This document shows, one piece after another, positions 1 through 11,463 of a stretch of 64,000 nt of DNA; position 1 is the stretch's first letter; every line of letters begins with the position of its first letter. Below the pieces are notes generated by a model. That model was given only the letters and a program-made list of their open reading frames with translations, ran no database searches and was not told the DNA's origin. The translations under genes were made by a program, and so were the position numbers. The stretch covers positions 7,236,221 through 7,300,220 of the forward strand of contig NW_025062479.1 of NCBI RefSeq assembly GCF_000002995.4. The letters are read 5' to 3'. The DNA is from Brugia malayi. Lineage: Eukaryota; Nematoda; Chromadorea; Rhabditida; Onchocercidae.

Positions 1-2671
1 CTTCTGAGTCTGAGAGGAATCAGAAAGATAAATAAATGGGATAAACGTCCTCTTTAGTTTTAGGATATCACAATTCATTTTCATTGAATTCATAATTTCT
101 TCTATATGTTTGGAATGCAGACCCGCTCTAATACTTCATACAATATTTGGTTTCATCTCCAGCCCTACACTGCCAAAAGTGTAAGATGAGAGGCCAATTT
201 GAAATATTAGAGGTATTCTGTGAGACATATTTCGCTATCTAAAACAAATACACGCTTTCGTCAAAACTTGAGTGTTTTAAAATACGGGGGAAGAATGCTT
301 TCCATTCCAAGAATGATTCATAAACAACCAAATAACAGTTTCTCGTGGTCTCCGTGCCAGACACCACCAAAATTGTTGCTTTAAAGCGCATTTCCACAGT
401 AAATCATCTCTTCTCTATTTGATGTTGCTGTCCGAATATATGTTGTACACATACTTTATGAGGATGTTTGTATGCACAAAATGCTGAGATGAGCGAGGTT
501 GTGTTGTTTATGTATAGAAAGAAATTAATATCTGGTGAAGAGCGAAACTGATTCAAATCGGATCATAACAATCATTCATCGAAATGCATTTGTGTCAATG
601 TGCGTGCTTCTAGCTGGCTGTGGGTTTATTGGCAAAAATTTTTAATGGAAACATATTGGTAGCGTAGCGAATTATGGACGTGATTAATACAGATGGAGGT
701 TGTGCAGGCTTTATTACCAATCCTTCGCAAATCTGTTAGCGCTCGATATATATATATATTTGCACAGCGAGAGCCAAACGAAGTGATTATCGACAACGAT
801 CATCAAGTGATCAATCCTTCTTCCAAACTCTTCCTTATTTTTTCACATGTGAGCTGCTCCTGTAATTTTCGAAGCGTAGGAGTGAAATGCATTATATATA
901 TATATAACGATATAAGCACTACTTTCTTCGCCTTGCTTGAGGATGATTGTTTTCTACATCCACCACTTTTAATTACTTTTTTTTTATTTTTCTCTTTTCG
1001 GTCGCACTTCAACAATGATCCCTATATTGTATATCTAAGTTTTTTCTTTTTGCTTTAAAAAGTTCTGCTTTAATTTTATGAGTTATAACTTCACCAGTTG
1101 CACATCATCACCAATTATTCCTAGCATACATTTCAAAACTAGTGACAAGCTAATATCTTGTCGATTGTTAATCAATACATTTTCCATCGTCAGATTACAT
1201 GTTTCTAACCACATTCAGCAGTGATCCAACACAGAGTTCTGTTTTGTCGAGGCATCAAAACATTATTGATTATCGTTATTAAACACTCGTTAAATAAGCT
1301 GGAGTTTAGTCGTTGATTGTCTAAACCAAGGCCAAATTCCCAATAACCTATTCTTTTCTTGTTCTCTCCCGCGACTCCTAAAAAATCTACCCAAAAAAGG
1401 TTAAACCAATTTCATCGTTTATATTCAACTAATACTAGAGATTAAATTGCCAAATAATGCATGTAGCTTCAAGAGAACTCTGTGCGTGATTACCAAGTTT
1501 TCAAAAAAAAGAAGATTAACTGAAAATATTAACATATTTTTTATAAGTTCACTTCCTGGAAATCTGTTTGAAAAGAAAGAGAACATGTCAGATAGTAAAA
1601 TATTACATTTTGTTCTTTAGAAAAACACAATGTTAATTATCTGAAAATGTTTAAAAAATTTTTGAACGCACTTCTCTTGATTCTTTAAATTCACAACTTT
1701 TAAAATTCTTACAAGATATTACGAACAGTTCGAAAGACGATATTACTGCATTTATTTTCAAATTTGTTTCAATTCTTTTTTGGAATTTTAGCAGTGGATT
1801 TTTTTTTTCTGTTTCTAAATTTAAATTCAAAGAAATGAAACTGCATGCGTGATTTGTTGAAATTAGTGTTGCCTTGAGAGTTGAGAGTTATGATTTTTGT
1901 TCAACTTACATAAAATTATTAAATTACAAAATTTCAACTTACAAAATTATTAAAGTAATTCTTGTCTGACCAAAATAAATTTTGGAACATTTAGTGCAGT
2001 TCCAGTGCCTAACTGGACGAACATACATTACTATTGCATTTTTTAATGGATTTAAGAACTGAAGAAATGATGTCTGAAGACAGGTTAGGGCCTTTAGTGT
2101 AATTATGGAACCTGAAGTATACGAATTCAATTTATTTTTCACACTGCATGAACACCAACAAGAAACCAATCTGGTGAATGCGACAAAATTAAACACCGTA
2201 TTTGACTGAATGTTTGTTGTCGGGTATTGTAGCATCCAAATCATCTGTCCTATTAAGAACAACTTCAATTACTCTGTCGCATTCTCCGTGCTATTTCAGT
2301 TTTAATTATAAGAAAACCTAATATCTTTTTTTCTGTGCAAAAGTGTTCAGTATTCTTTCAAAGATTTTTTCATTCTTTCTTTATGTTTTGTTAAGTGATC
2401 CTATAAACAAATGATTTCAAATTCCCACATGTTAAAATTTCGATTTACTTTATTTTATGTTTTTATTCCATTCTTTAAACGCAAACAAATTTTTAGACGA
2501 GCATTTTGCATTAATATAAAAATCGTTAAAATCGAAAGGTTTTATAACTTTAGTGATAATCTGATTTCAAATTGTTAATAATATTCTCGTCTTGATTGTA
2601 TCAGACTTACGAAAATTTTAGAATATTAATGGTGCATTAAACAGGATAATTGGTCCCCTGCATATTTTAAA
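1..2671. other. No gene seen (left flank)
   Basis: AT-rich sequence with short TA runs near 748-760 and 893-905 and T-rich stretches. Open frames here are short, low in complexity and have no splice-consistent partners. The only protein-like patch is the minus-strand relic listed at 1939-2268. The right end presumably holds the promoter of the ankyrin-repeat gene, but I see no clear motif. Confidence 0.6.
1939..2268 (-). pseudogene. Possible retroelement relic (C-x2-C...YFGQT patch)
   Basis: A 109-codon open frame ends in a patch reading WNCTKCSKIYFGQTR. That spacing of two cysteines followed by Y-x-G-Q-T-R resembles the start of GIY-YIG-type domains found at the C-terminus of Penelope-like and some LINE-type elements (consensus roughly C-x2-C-x4-YIGQTGR). 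The rest of the frame is not recognisable and no reverse transcriptase lies beside it. If real, this is a short, old fragment of a mobile element. It could also be chance similarity in an AT-rich frame. Confidence 0.2.
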
Positions 2672-5600
2672 ATGCGTCATGCATTTTCATCAACAAGCAA
2701 TTGCTGTAACAGCGCATTCAAAGCCGTCCGCTCTAATCACATGCATTGTCTCACATATATGAATAAAAAAGATCTGGAACAACGCGACATCAGTGGACAA
2801 ACACCGCTTCATGTGGCTGCCAAACTTGGCTTTTTGCAAGCTATCGAGTATGTTTGTTTTTCTTCCCTTTAATTTTCAAAGTAATGAAACAAAAGCACTA
2901 AATATTACTGTTGTCTTGTGATATTTAGTTTACTGCAACACGAAGCACCAGCAACACAAGATGCTGTATCAATCTTCGGAGAGAATCCGGCTCTTGTCGC
3001 TGCAGGTGAAGGGCAGACGCTAAGCGTTGAATTACTGTTCAGTGGAAATTCGAAACATGTCTCTGCTCGGGCACAACAGCGAGATATCAATGGTACTACG
3101 GTGTTAATGGCTGCTGTTGCACGAGGAAACAATGACCTGGCTTTGTGGCTTCTGAAACGATTCGGAAAAAAATTGGCAATGTTACCTAACAACTTCCGTA
3201 TGCTACCGCTGCATGTCGCTGCTGCAAATGGTGTGCAACACTGCCTTTACCTTTACGGATAACGTTTTATTCATTGCTGACCATCAATGATGGTAACCTT
3301 CAAGTAATCATCATATCAGTGGTTCAACTCCCACGCGCATACCAGTTTAGTTTGTCATTTTTAGTGTCATAACTGAGAATATCAAAGCTTAATGAGCTTA
3401 ATAAGATTTTTATTAAAATAGCATTCATTTTTCAATTTAGTATGAAGTATTCCTTTCACACAACTTTAGTTTTACAAATAGCAAACAAAATTTTGATGCA
3501 TCATGGCATTATCGTATCGGATTGTAACGCAGCAGTGTCCTAACTTTCATAGAATCAGCCATTCTATTAATCTTAAAAATGAACGACATGCGCATCAGCA
3601 GTTTTGTAAATGTATTTTTCCTTTTAAGAAATTGTAAACAAATTTTTGAAAAATTGTAGGTAATATTGAATTTATTCGTAATGCAATCAAATACGATCGA
3701 CGTATGGTTAATTTCAGAGATCAGTTCGGTAATCTTTGTTTTCTTGAATCTGTTTTCTAGAAAATTAAATTAGTATATATATATATATATGCTTTTTTTT
3801 TTCGGTAGGTGTAACTGATTAAGGTGAGATAAACATAAATTGGAATTTCTTGTCATGCACAATTTATTACTACTATGTAAAAAGAGATGGATATTATTGT
3901 GTGATGATCAGTGACAGAAATAATAATGTAATGCTGCAGGTTGTACACCAGTATTCTATGCAATTCAAGGAGGATGTTTTAATTGTGTTAGACTTTTGAT
4001 TGAAAAAGGTGGTGCAGATATTTGTATAGTATCAGATAAAGGACAGTCACTGCTGCATGTTGCATGCCTTGCTGGCCATGCGCATATTGTTCGATGGATA
4101 GTAAATCGTTCTGCAGCTAATGTTATTTTATGGACAACTAAAGATAACGCTAATGCCATACATTGCGCTTCATGTAAGCCTAAAATAATTAAGTTAAATC
4201 TTCCAAAAACTTCAGAAACTTTTCAGTTAAATCTCCCAAAGACTTTTCAGAAATGAAGCTTATTTAAAATAATATAAGGCGAAGAATATTTATAGAAATT
4301 TCTTTATGTAACTGAGGAACAAAATCTTATGTGTTAACAGCCTCAAATACTTTTCCTTTGAATTGTAAATTCGACGACAGTAATTCAAGTGGAGAAGTGG
4401 AAAGAGTTCTTTTTGTGTAATAAAACTTTCCCAGATAGTTTGAAGACTGAAAATGTAGCAGAACTTTGACCAGTCATGTTGTTTTTGGAAATCTATTTTC
4501 GAAACTTGCACAGCAGTTTTCTTTCCCTTTAGATAGTGGGAGCGTTGCTGCACTTTATATTTTACTTCATACTGTATCTTATAAACGACGACGGCAGATA
4601 CTTGCGTTGCGAGATTCCCGTGGTAACACTCCGCTTCATCTTACAGCTATCAATAATCACACTGATGCTGCACAGTATTTGGTTAGTTTTAAAACCATTA
4701 TGTAAATGTATCTTGTAATTTACGAAATGTGTCTTTTAACATAATCAAGGAGTTCAATTGTGATTTTGATGTAAGACATCTTAGATAAAGCAATAAATAT
4801 TTAAATATCTAAGCAATAAATATTGGAACTGCTAAGGTATAGTAGTTGTGATTATTTAGCTAAGAAACAGACTCCTTTTGGTAAGCATAATTATAAGACT
4901 TTGCTGACCATCATGAGCGATAGCACTGCTGTGAAAGCAGTGGGAATAATCGAACAGTTATATGTTAGAGTCCCATCGGCTTCATTAATTTCACTCTGTT
5001 TGTCAGTGGTTGATAACTTTAGGATGATTTTTTTTTTTTTTTTCAGTTGGAAAATGGTGCCGAACCCCGACTGCTCAATAATGGAGGACAAACAGCTGAA
5101 ACAATTGCATACATACAGAAAAATTATCAACTCGCAAAACTTTTGTCGTACTGGAAAGGTATTTGGCCTTGGTTTATGTGGAAAGCTTTTAAAAGTACAA
5201 ATTATTGAATATGTGTTGGAAAGCCCGTATAAATTCACTGTCTAATGGACACAATAAAATCACCTAATAAAAACAATAAAAATCAATTGGTTTAAGAACG
5301 AAAACATAAAAGAAAGGAATGGTTCACACCGTTAGCCACAAATGATATATCGCATGTAAACAACGTCTATTCGTCTGATTACTGGAGTACCTCAAAAACC
5401 TCAAACTACACTATGCCGAATAGTTCAAGTCACATTGTGCCAATCAATATTGCCGAATCATCGTCATTACAACAAAATATCGCCTCGAAATATTCATCGA
5501 AAGATAACTTCACTATCACGGATCCAATGTAAGTCCAAGCTTGTTCTGCTTTAATTTCAAACATACGTATTATAAGAATATCTGCATGTGTAATTTGGCT

Positions 5601-6141
5601 TTTTGTGTGATTAAACTGCATTTATTATAAACACAGTGAAGCGATAATGGGTGAACTGCGTCCAATAACGTACGTTGCATCGGATGAAGGTGGTCGAATT
5701 TTTGAGGATCTTTCAATTCAGACCGATCGTGACTCCTTGCGAATTGCAACAAAGGTTACACTGTGTTTCTTTTATGAATGATATGGAATATAATTTCTTA
5801 AAAGCTTAAGCACTTAGATTACCAATTGAAAAATGGCTTATTGTGATAACTTGTAAACAGCGGTGGTTGCATTGACATGCTTCCATGCAGCCAAGTTTTG
5901 AAATAAACGCCACATATTTTACACATTAAGAGATACTCGCGATAAGACTTTTCCTCAATTAACAAATGAGGAAAAATAAGCGAAAGAGACCCTTTCGAGA
6001 TCCTCACTGAACACTGTTTATCACTTATCAGTTAAAATGTAAGCAGGAGCCTTAGAGCAGGTTCTGGATGAGGACGAGTGGCGAGAAAGCCTGGCAGCAG
6101 TCGCACAAATTGACAGAGTCCTGCAAGAAATTGATGCTTAA
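2672..6141 (+). CDS. Ankyrin-repeat protein, 8 exons
   Basis: Exons read as 2672-2847, 2929-3230, 3940-4173, 4533-4681, 5047-5158, 5297-5528, 5637-5754 and 6061-6141. All junctions are GT...AG and all phases agree, giving 1404 nt (467 residues plus stop). The first five exons carry ankyrin repeats: GQTPLHVAAKLGF, the degenerate TTVLMAAVARGNN, LLHVACLAGHAHIVRWIV and GNTPLHLTAINNHTDAAQYL, then a last repeat with LENGAEP. The C-terminal 140 residues are polar and Ser/Asn-rich with a short acidic helical tail ending VLQEIDA. I see no membrane segment or catalytic motif. Ankyrin stacks mediate protein binding. The layout of repeats plus a polar tail recalls espin-like or scaffold proteins, but I cannot assign an orthologue. 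The start is the first ATG of the first repeat-bearing exon; an upstream exon is possible. Confidence 0.75.
3774..3802. repeat. (TA)n followed by T tract
   Basis: Alternating TA for about 18 bases, then G, C and ten T residues, inside intron 2 of the ankyrin-repeat gene. It is a simple repeat with no evidence of function and is probably length-variable. Confidence 0.8.
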
Positions 6142-6931
6142 ACCGATTGGCAACATTAAGTCCAAAGTCTCCATTTCTTCGATGTTTCAACAGATCTTGA
6201 AAACTGAATGTATCCCACAAAATACATGCATCCCATACTCCCCTTGGCTCATATCTTCATTCTTCCCCGTCCATTACTTAGCAACTTTCTAAAACATCGA
6301 GGAATCAGATAAGAAACACTGGTTCTAACTCCCCGATGATACTGATACTTGTTTTATTATCTTTCGATGTATACATATCTCAGGGATTCAATCCAATTCA
6401 AAAGCTTTTGTTAATATATGTTCAATTTCTGACACCGAGATGAATATGGTTTTTGGTTGTTCACTTTATAAAAGATAAATTTTTGGGTTCCTAAAAAAGT
6501 TTTGCAGATTAATCCCCTAAACCTCCACTTCCCCCACTAGTCTTCAAATGTATTTGCTCAATTTGTTTTTTTGAGCCGTATATTGCCTGTTAGTTAATTT
6601 ATCAATACCGTACTGTTACTCTGTTCCATTCCTCATTAAGTAATCTTCACCATATTATAATGATCGTTAAAATTTCAGTAAATTGTACTTAACTGACACA
6701 ACAATATGGGAATTATTACAGTAAAATAGATCATATCCTTTGCAGTGCTGCCAATGTATATGATGCTGAAACATCTGTTCCCAAAACACCTTTAACAACA
6801 TATTAAAAAATAAAGATAAAAGTTTTAGTACATTCACAAATAGTTATTGCAAATACATTTACAACTTTCTGTAAGAAAAAAAAAAAAATTATGAGCTACA
6901 TGCAACAAGTATTTGAGTGTTCATATAAATC
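6142..6931. other. Convergent gap between ankyrin gene and NOL10
   Basis: The two neighbouring genes run toward each other here, so the segment should hold both 3' UTRs. The open frame continuing past 6141 in another phase (to 6292) is a shadow of the last ankyrin-gene exon. A run of A residues lies near 6877-6889. I see no gene. Confidence 0.6.
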
Positions 6932-9900
6932 TCAAACCACCTTTTTCAGGGGTCTTTTCTGCCGACAATTTCCCCACACAGAAGGTTTTTTCAACACTTT
7001 GGTTATTTCCCTTGCACCTCGTCTAACTTCTTTCCTTTCTGTTAAATGTTGCTTTTCTCTTTTTACCAAAGATTCCTTTTTTGCAGCCAACCGACATGTT
7101 TTCATTTTAAATGTCACTTGCAGTCCACCAAATGGTACGCATTGTTCACTTCCGCCAACATCTCCGCCAATATCTAATAAATCTCTGCGTTTCATATCCA
7201 TCGTCCCAGCTTCCACCTTAAAAAGATCTATTTAGTTCACAGTTCTATTTTTTAGTGCTATATCATCTATTTCATTCGTCTCTCTGAGTAAAGAAAAAAT
7301 CTGAATGCTTCGATGCTTTGCCAAATTACAAAAATAAAAGACAAGAGTGAACTTGAGCAAAAAAATGAAACAGCATTTTTTCTCCATTCTTACCTTCTGT
7401 TTTAAGCATTGTACAATGTCTTCATCGATATCTGATTCAATTAAGTCGAAACCTTTTGGCTTCACAGTTTTTGGTTTCTTTAGCATTGCTGATTGCATTT
7501 CATCATCATCACTATTTTCATTATCATTGATCATCTAAAAGAGAAATTGTGAAGATCGGTCAATTTACTTTAACCTGTAAGCACTGGAGAGACGCTGATT
7601 CAGACAATCTATTTATTACAGATTTTCAATTAAATGAACTTACAGATAATTCTTCTGCTGCACCTCTTTCATATCTCTCATCATCAATTTCAATAAGACT
7701 TTCGTCATTACTCCTGCTGCTATCGCTGCTTGTACTTTCATCGATGTCCAGATCTTCTGTACTCTACATTTCTGATTAAATAAATATTAATTTCTAGAGT
7801 AATAATTACTCTAGTTACCTTGTTATATATATATTACCACCTTCTTTTCTCGACAATTTTTGTCGTTCTCCGTCCAAAGAACATGACTATCAAATTATAA
7901 CAAAATTGTCCTACAAGAGTAATGGATGTGAGATCAACTCTCGTTTATCCAATTATATGAAATAAAGCATACCTCAAACTTCAAACTTGGTTGGATTAAA
8001 TTAAATCTATAATTTGTTTTAAAAGCAAGGAAAAATACCTTGTTGCTGTTGCTGTTTGTATTACCACCTTCTTTTTTTGACAGTTTTTGTTGTTCTCCCC
8101 CCAGTTTTTTCATAGCTGTGAGAAGCAGTTGAAACTGTTCGCTGTTTTCATCAACTTGAAAATCAGGATTTGTGAACAGAGAGCCAAAGCGTTTGTCTGA
8201 CAATATGGAAGCCGCATCCTTGTTCTAAAGGAGATATCGATATCGTAGCAACACGTACATCACTAGCTGATATTTCAAAAACTGGAAATGGGCTTATTCA
8301 TTCCCTCCCCATATTTAATAAAGAAAACCTTTTTATTTTTCCTTCCATCTGCGTTTTTCATTCCCTCCGTCAAAGCTAACAACTTTGAAGCCAGTTCTTT
8401 ATTTATGCCTGGTAATTTCGGCTTTCCTGGTTTACTGTTTGCAGTTGACAAGGAACGTTCTTCATCAATTTTCTCCATTATCTGTAAACATAAGAAAAAT
8501 TAAAAAATGAAAATACAAACTCATATTTTGCAGAATTACACTACATTAAAATATCTGTCTGCGCCTTGTTAAGAACAACAAAGAATAGTGAAGGGAATTC
8601 GAAAGCATATATTCTCTATGACGAGATGAAATTATATGTACATTACCTTTCTCTGCTTATAATTTTCATATGCTAATGGTTGAATAAATGTCTTCGCTTT
8701 ATTGTATAATCGGGTATCAATAAAATATCCATGCATATATGCACGCAGAAGGCTAGTTCCAATGAGGTGTAATAAACCGACTTCTTCAAGTTGCTCTTTC
8801 GTAACAAACTTATAATCATCATACACTAAAAAAAGTTCACCAATAATAACTAATAAAAATTGATGAAAATGATGCTGTACAGAAAGTTTCAAAACAAAAT
8901 ACTCTGCAGATCTGCCACAAAAGCAAGTAAAAGAAAAAAAAAAGAATTTCAATGTCAGAAATCACAAAAAAAAAAAAAAAACATGAGGAGAGGTTACATG
9001 GAATGACAATTGTATATATACCTGTAGGCTGTTCCGTTTCTTCTAATTCTTCCGTGACTGTCTCAAGATATGAACACCATTTAGGAGCAGTACCAATAGC
9101 CGGAACAAAATATTGCAACATTTTAGGAGCTTCATTAGCAAAAAATAAAAGTCCTGAAAATTGTATGCATAAGAATTTTTTTGGTAAAACTATAGTGCAA
9201 TAAAATCAGAGGAAGCTGCTATGGAGATTGGCAGAAACGGTGTATATCTGTTAAAATTATTAGTTTACATCTATGTAAATAATTCACCAGAGTCAGGATA
9301 TCGACAGAAGTCGCTTAGATTAGACCCGGGTTCGATTGCTGCAAACGGTTTGCCACCTGTTCCTTCCCATATTTTCAGTAAGCGCATATCCATACTTAAC
9401 ACAAGATTGTGCTCCGGCACAAAATCAATTTTGTTTACTGGCAAACTAGTTTGATGATCCTTGATGAGCAGAGGTTTGTTAGACCGGATATCAAATAGTA
9501 AAACCTGCAAAGACGGTCCAAGGAAATAGAAACTAATTGATTATAACAGGAGGAAAGTAAATTCAAAAACTTGCATGGCCAGTACTCGTTCCGACTCCAA
9601 GATGAAGCGCATTTTTGAAGCACACCGAAGTCACTGTCGGCAGTTTGCTGAAAACATTTGATATTGCGTAGAAGTGGAAAGCAAACGAAAAGCATGAACT
9701 ATTCATCATAATAAACAATTAGTTAGTGCAGCTGAAAGTGCAAGTTGTTGATGAAAATCGGAAAACTTGAAATTACCTGTTATTTGTTTGAAAACGTAAA
9801 GCACAGTCAAGAATGGCACATCGATCTGCATCTCTGTGGTCCCAAGCTTCAATTCGACCATCATTTGTCCCACAAATAAACAAATGATGATCTCTGTTGA

Positions 9901-11463
9901 ACTCACAGCATGTCAGTGACGAAGAAGAAGTCATTAGAGGTGCCAAAAACTTTCCCTCTTCCAAATTTAGACGGAAAATTTCGCTGCTGCAATTATCATA
10001 GCTTTCATGAAATTCAATATTATTAGTTTTTTATCTATAAACACCTCATTTCTATAAGAGTTTGTTTAGTTAATCATCGTAGATCCAACATTCTAAAAAA
10101 GCAAACGTGATTATAACCTACTGTTTAAAGAATCAGTAAAAACAAAAGGACATCAATAACTTTACTGGGAGGGAATGTAAGGGAAAAGTGTTTTTGATAT
10201 ATTGGCTTTCTTTCAAATCATGCGTAGAGAAGGCCTACATCGAACATTGATCCCTTAATTGGAGAAAACTAATGTAGTGAAGGAAAAGTGTAAATAAAAT
10301 AATTTTTTTTGAAATTCAGTTAATAAATATCATATTTAACTGAGAAATAATGTTACGGAATATAAAAAATGTTGTAGCCTATGGAGTAACTTTTACTAAA
10401 TCCCATAAAAGACATTAGAAAAAAAAATACTATTAAAAAAAATATTGACGGAAATATGTTTAACTTACCCATTCCCCACAATGTAGAGGTCACTTACTTC
10501 ATGACAAAAAGCCATATCATGACCAAATTTCGGTATCCTCATCCTAAAATATCTTCCATAAGCCACATGTACCTCGACATATCGCTCTTCCTCCAACAGT
10601 ACGAACTAAAAGAAAAGAACTGTTTTAACCCACCTACAATATCTGGTAATCATAGTTACTTTACGAAGCCTTTTCAATGAAACAAACTTCCACAAAAATG
10701 TTTTAACATTAAAAAAGTTAACATGATACCCATAGTACTGCCAAATTAAAATGTTAAAAAGGAACAAATAGCCGCACATCCAGCATATCATTATTACGAG
10801 ATAATCCTGCTTTTTATTCCGCCATTTTATGGTCAACAAAATATCAAAAAATGTAGTCTACTTTGGAATAATCTTCACTAAGAACAGCCATTTTCACAAC
10901 ATCCGCGTCGAGACCGCGCGAAAACTTCAGCGACAGATCACTTACATCAAAACACTTAAGAAGAGGTCTGTAGGTACCTAAAAATATAAACGGCATGTTG
11001 ACTAACAAGAAAAATATTGTTCTCAGTAGTTTAAGTTTCGTGTGCAACTGAAAAGTGGTAGTTGAACTCAACATTCCGCTATTCCTAAATAATAAGGTCA
11101 CTTACACCATCAATATGTAAGAAGTAAATTGAAAGAACAATATTATAAAGATTGAATCGTCATACCCGTAGCAAATATATAGCGTCCATCAGGAGATACC
11201 GTGACAGTATTGCTGATGTCGGGCATGTCAAAATCTTGTATCAGTTGTATCCTTCTCCTCAAATCTGCAAAAAATTAGATGGCCAAACTTTGGTGGCCAC
11301 TTTATATATGTGAAAACGCAAAAAGTTTACAAAGTTTTCCGGCATTCAAACCTATATCTTTTTGTTCCAGTTTTCGCCTTTTTCGATCTGTAATCCACTC
11401 TGGGACTGACTTGCCTGCGCTTAAATTGTAGATCTTGATATCATTAGTAGAAAGAATTTGCAT
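6932..11463 (-). CDS. nol-10: Nucleolar protein 10 (WD40 and NUC153 domains)
   Basis: NOL10 (yeast Enp2) is a nucleolar WD40 protein of the small-subunit processome, needed for 18S rRNA maturation. The first exon (11352-11463) begins MQILSTNDIKIYNLSAGKS, matching the family N-terminus (human begins MQVSSLNEVKIYSLSCGKS), which fixes the start. Later exons give WD-propeller segments: PDGRYIFATG near 11.2 kb, LSLKFSRGLDADVVKMAVLS near 10.9 kb, RIPKFGHDMAF near 10.5 kb, FICGTNDGRIEAWDHRDADR near 9.85 kb, LLFDIRSNKPLLIKDHQTSL near 9.5 kb and PAPKWCSYLETVTEELEETE-type sequence near 9.08 kb. LLHLIGTSLLRAYMHGYFID lies at ~8.75 kb. The NUC153 motif DKRFGSLFTNPDFQVDENSE is at ~8.17 kb. A Lys/Arg-rich C-terminal exon (6932-7216) carries LQVTFKMK, like LTFTLKR in human. 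There is no signal peptide or membrane segment. Assignment is by family knowledge; internal exon borders were only partly resolved. Confidence 0.92.
7819..7886 (-). pseudogene. Decayed duplicate of a NOL10 exon segment
   Basis: This 68-base segment inside a NOL10 intron reads GERQKLSRKEGGN on the minus strand. It is near-identical to GEQQKLSKKEGGN in the exon ending at about 8039, some 220 bp away. It still has an AG before it and a GT after it, but 68 is not a multiple of three, so including it would break the downstream frame that starts STEDLD. It looks like a local tandem duplication of the exon 3' end that is now decaying, or a cryptic poison exon. The repeat copy also carries a TA run in place of the NSNSN codons. 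Confidence 0.6.

Noticed and set aside
693..1058. 121-codon frame with TA-rich and Phe-rich tail
   Set aside because: Low-complexity translation of T-rich DNA, no family resemblance and no splice partners.
3231..3262. Read-through of ankyrin exon 2 to a stop at 3262
   Set aside because: The GT donor after 3230 joins in phase to the ankyrin-bearing exon at 3940, and the full 8-exon sum is divisible by three.
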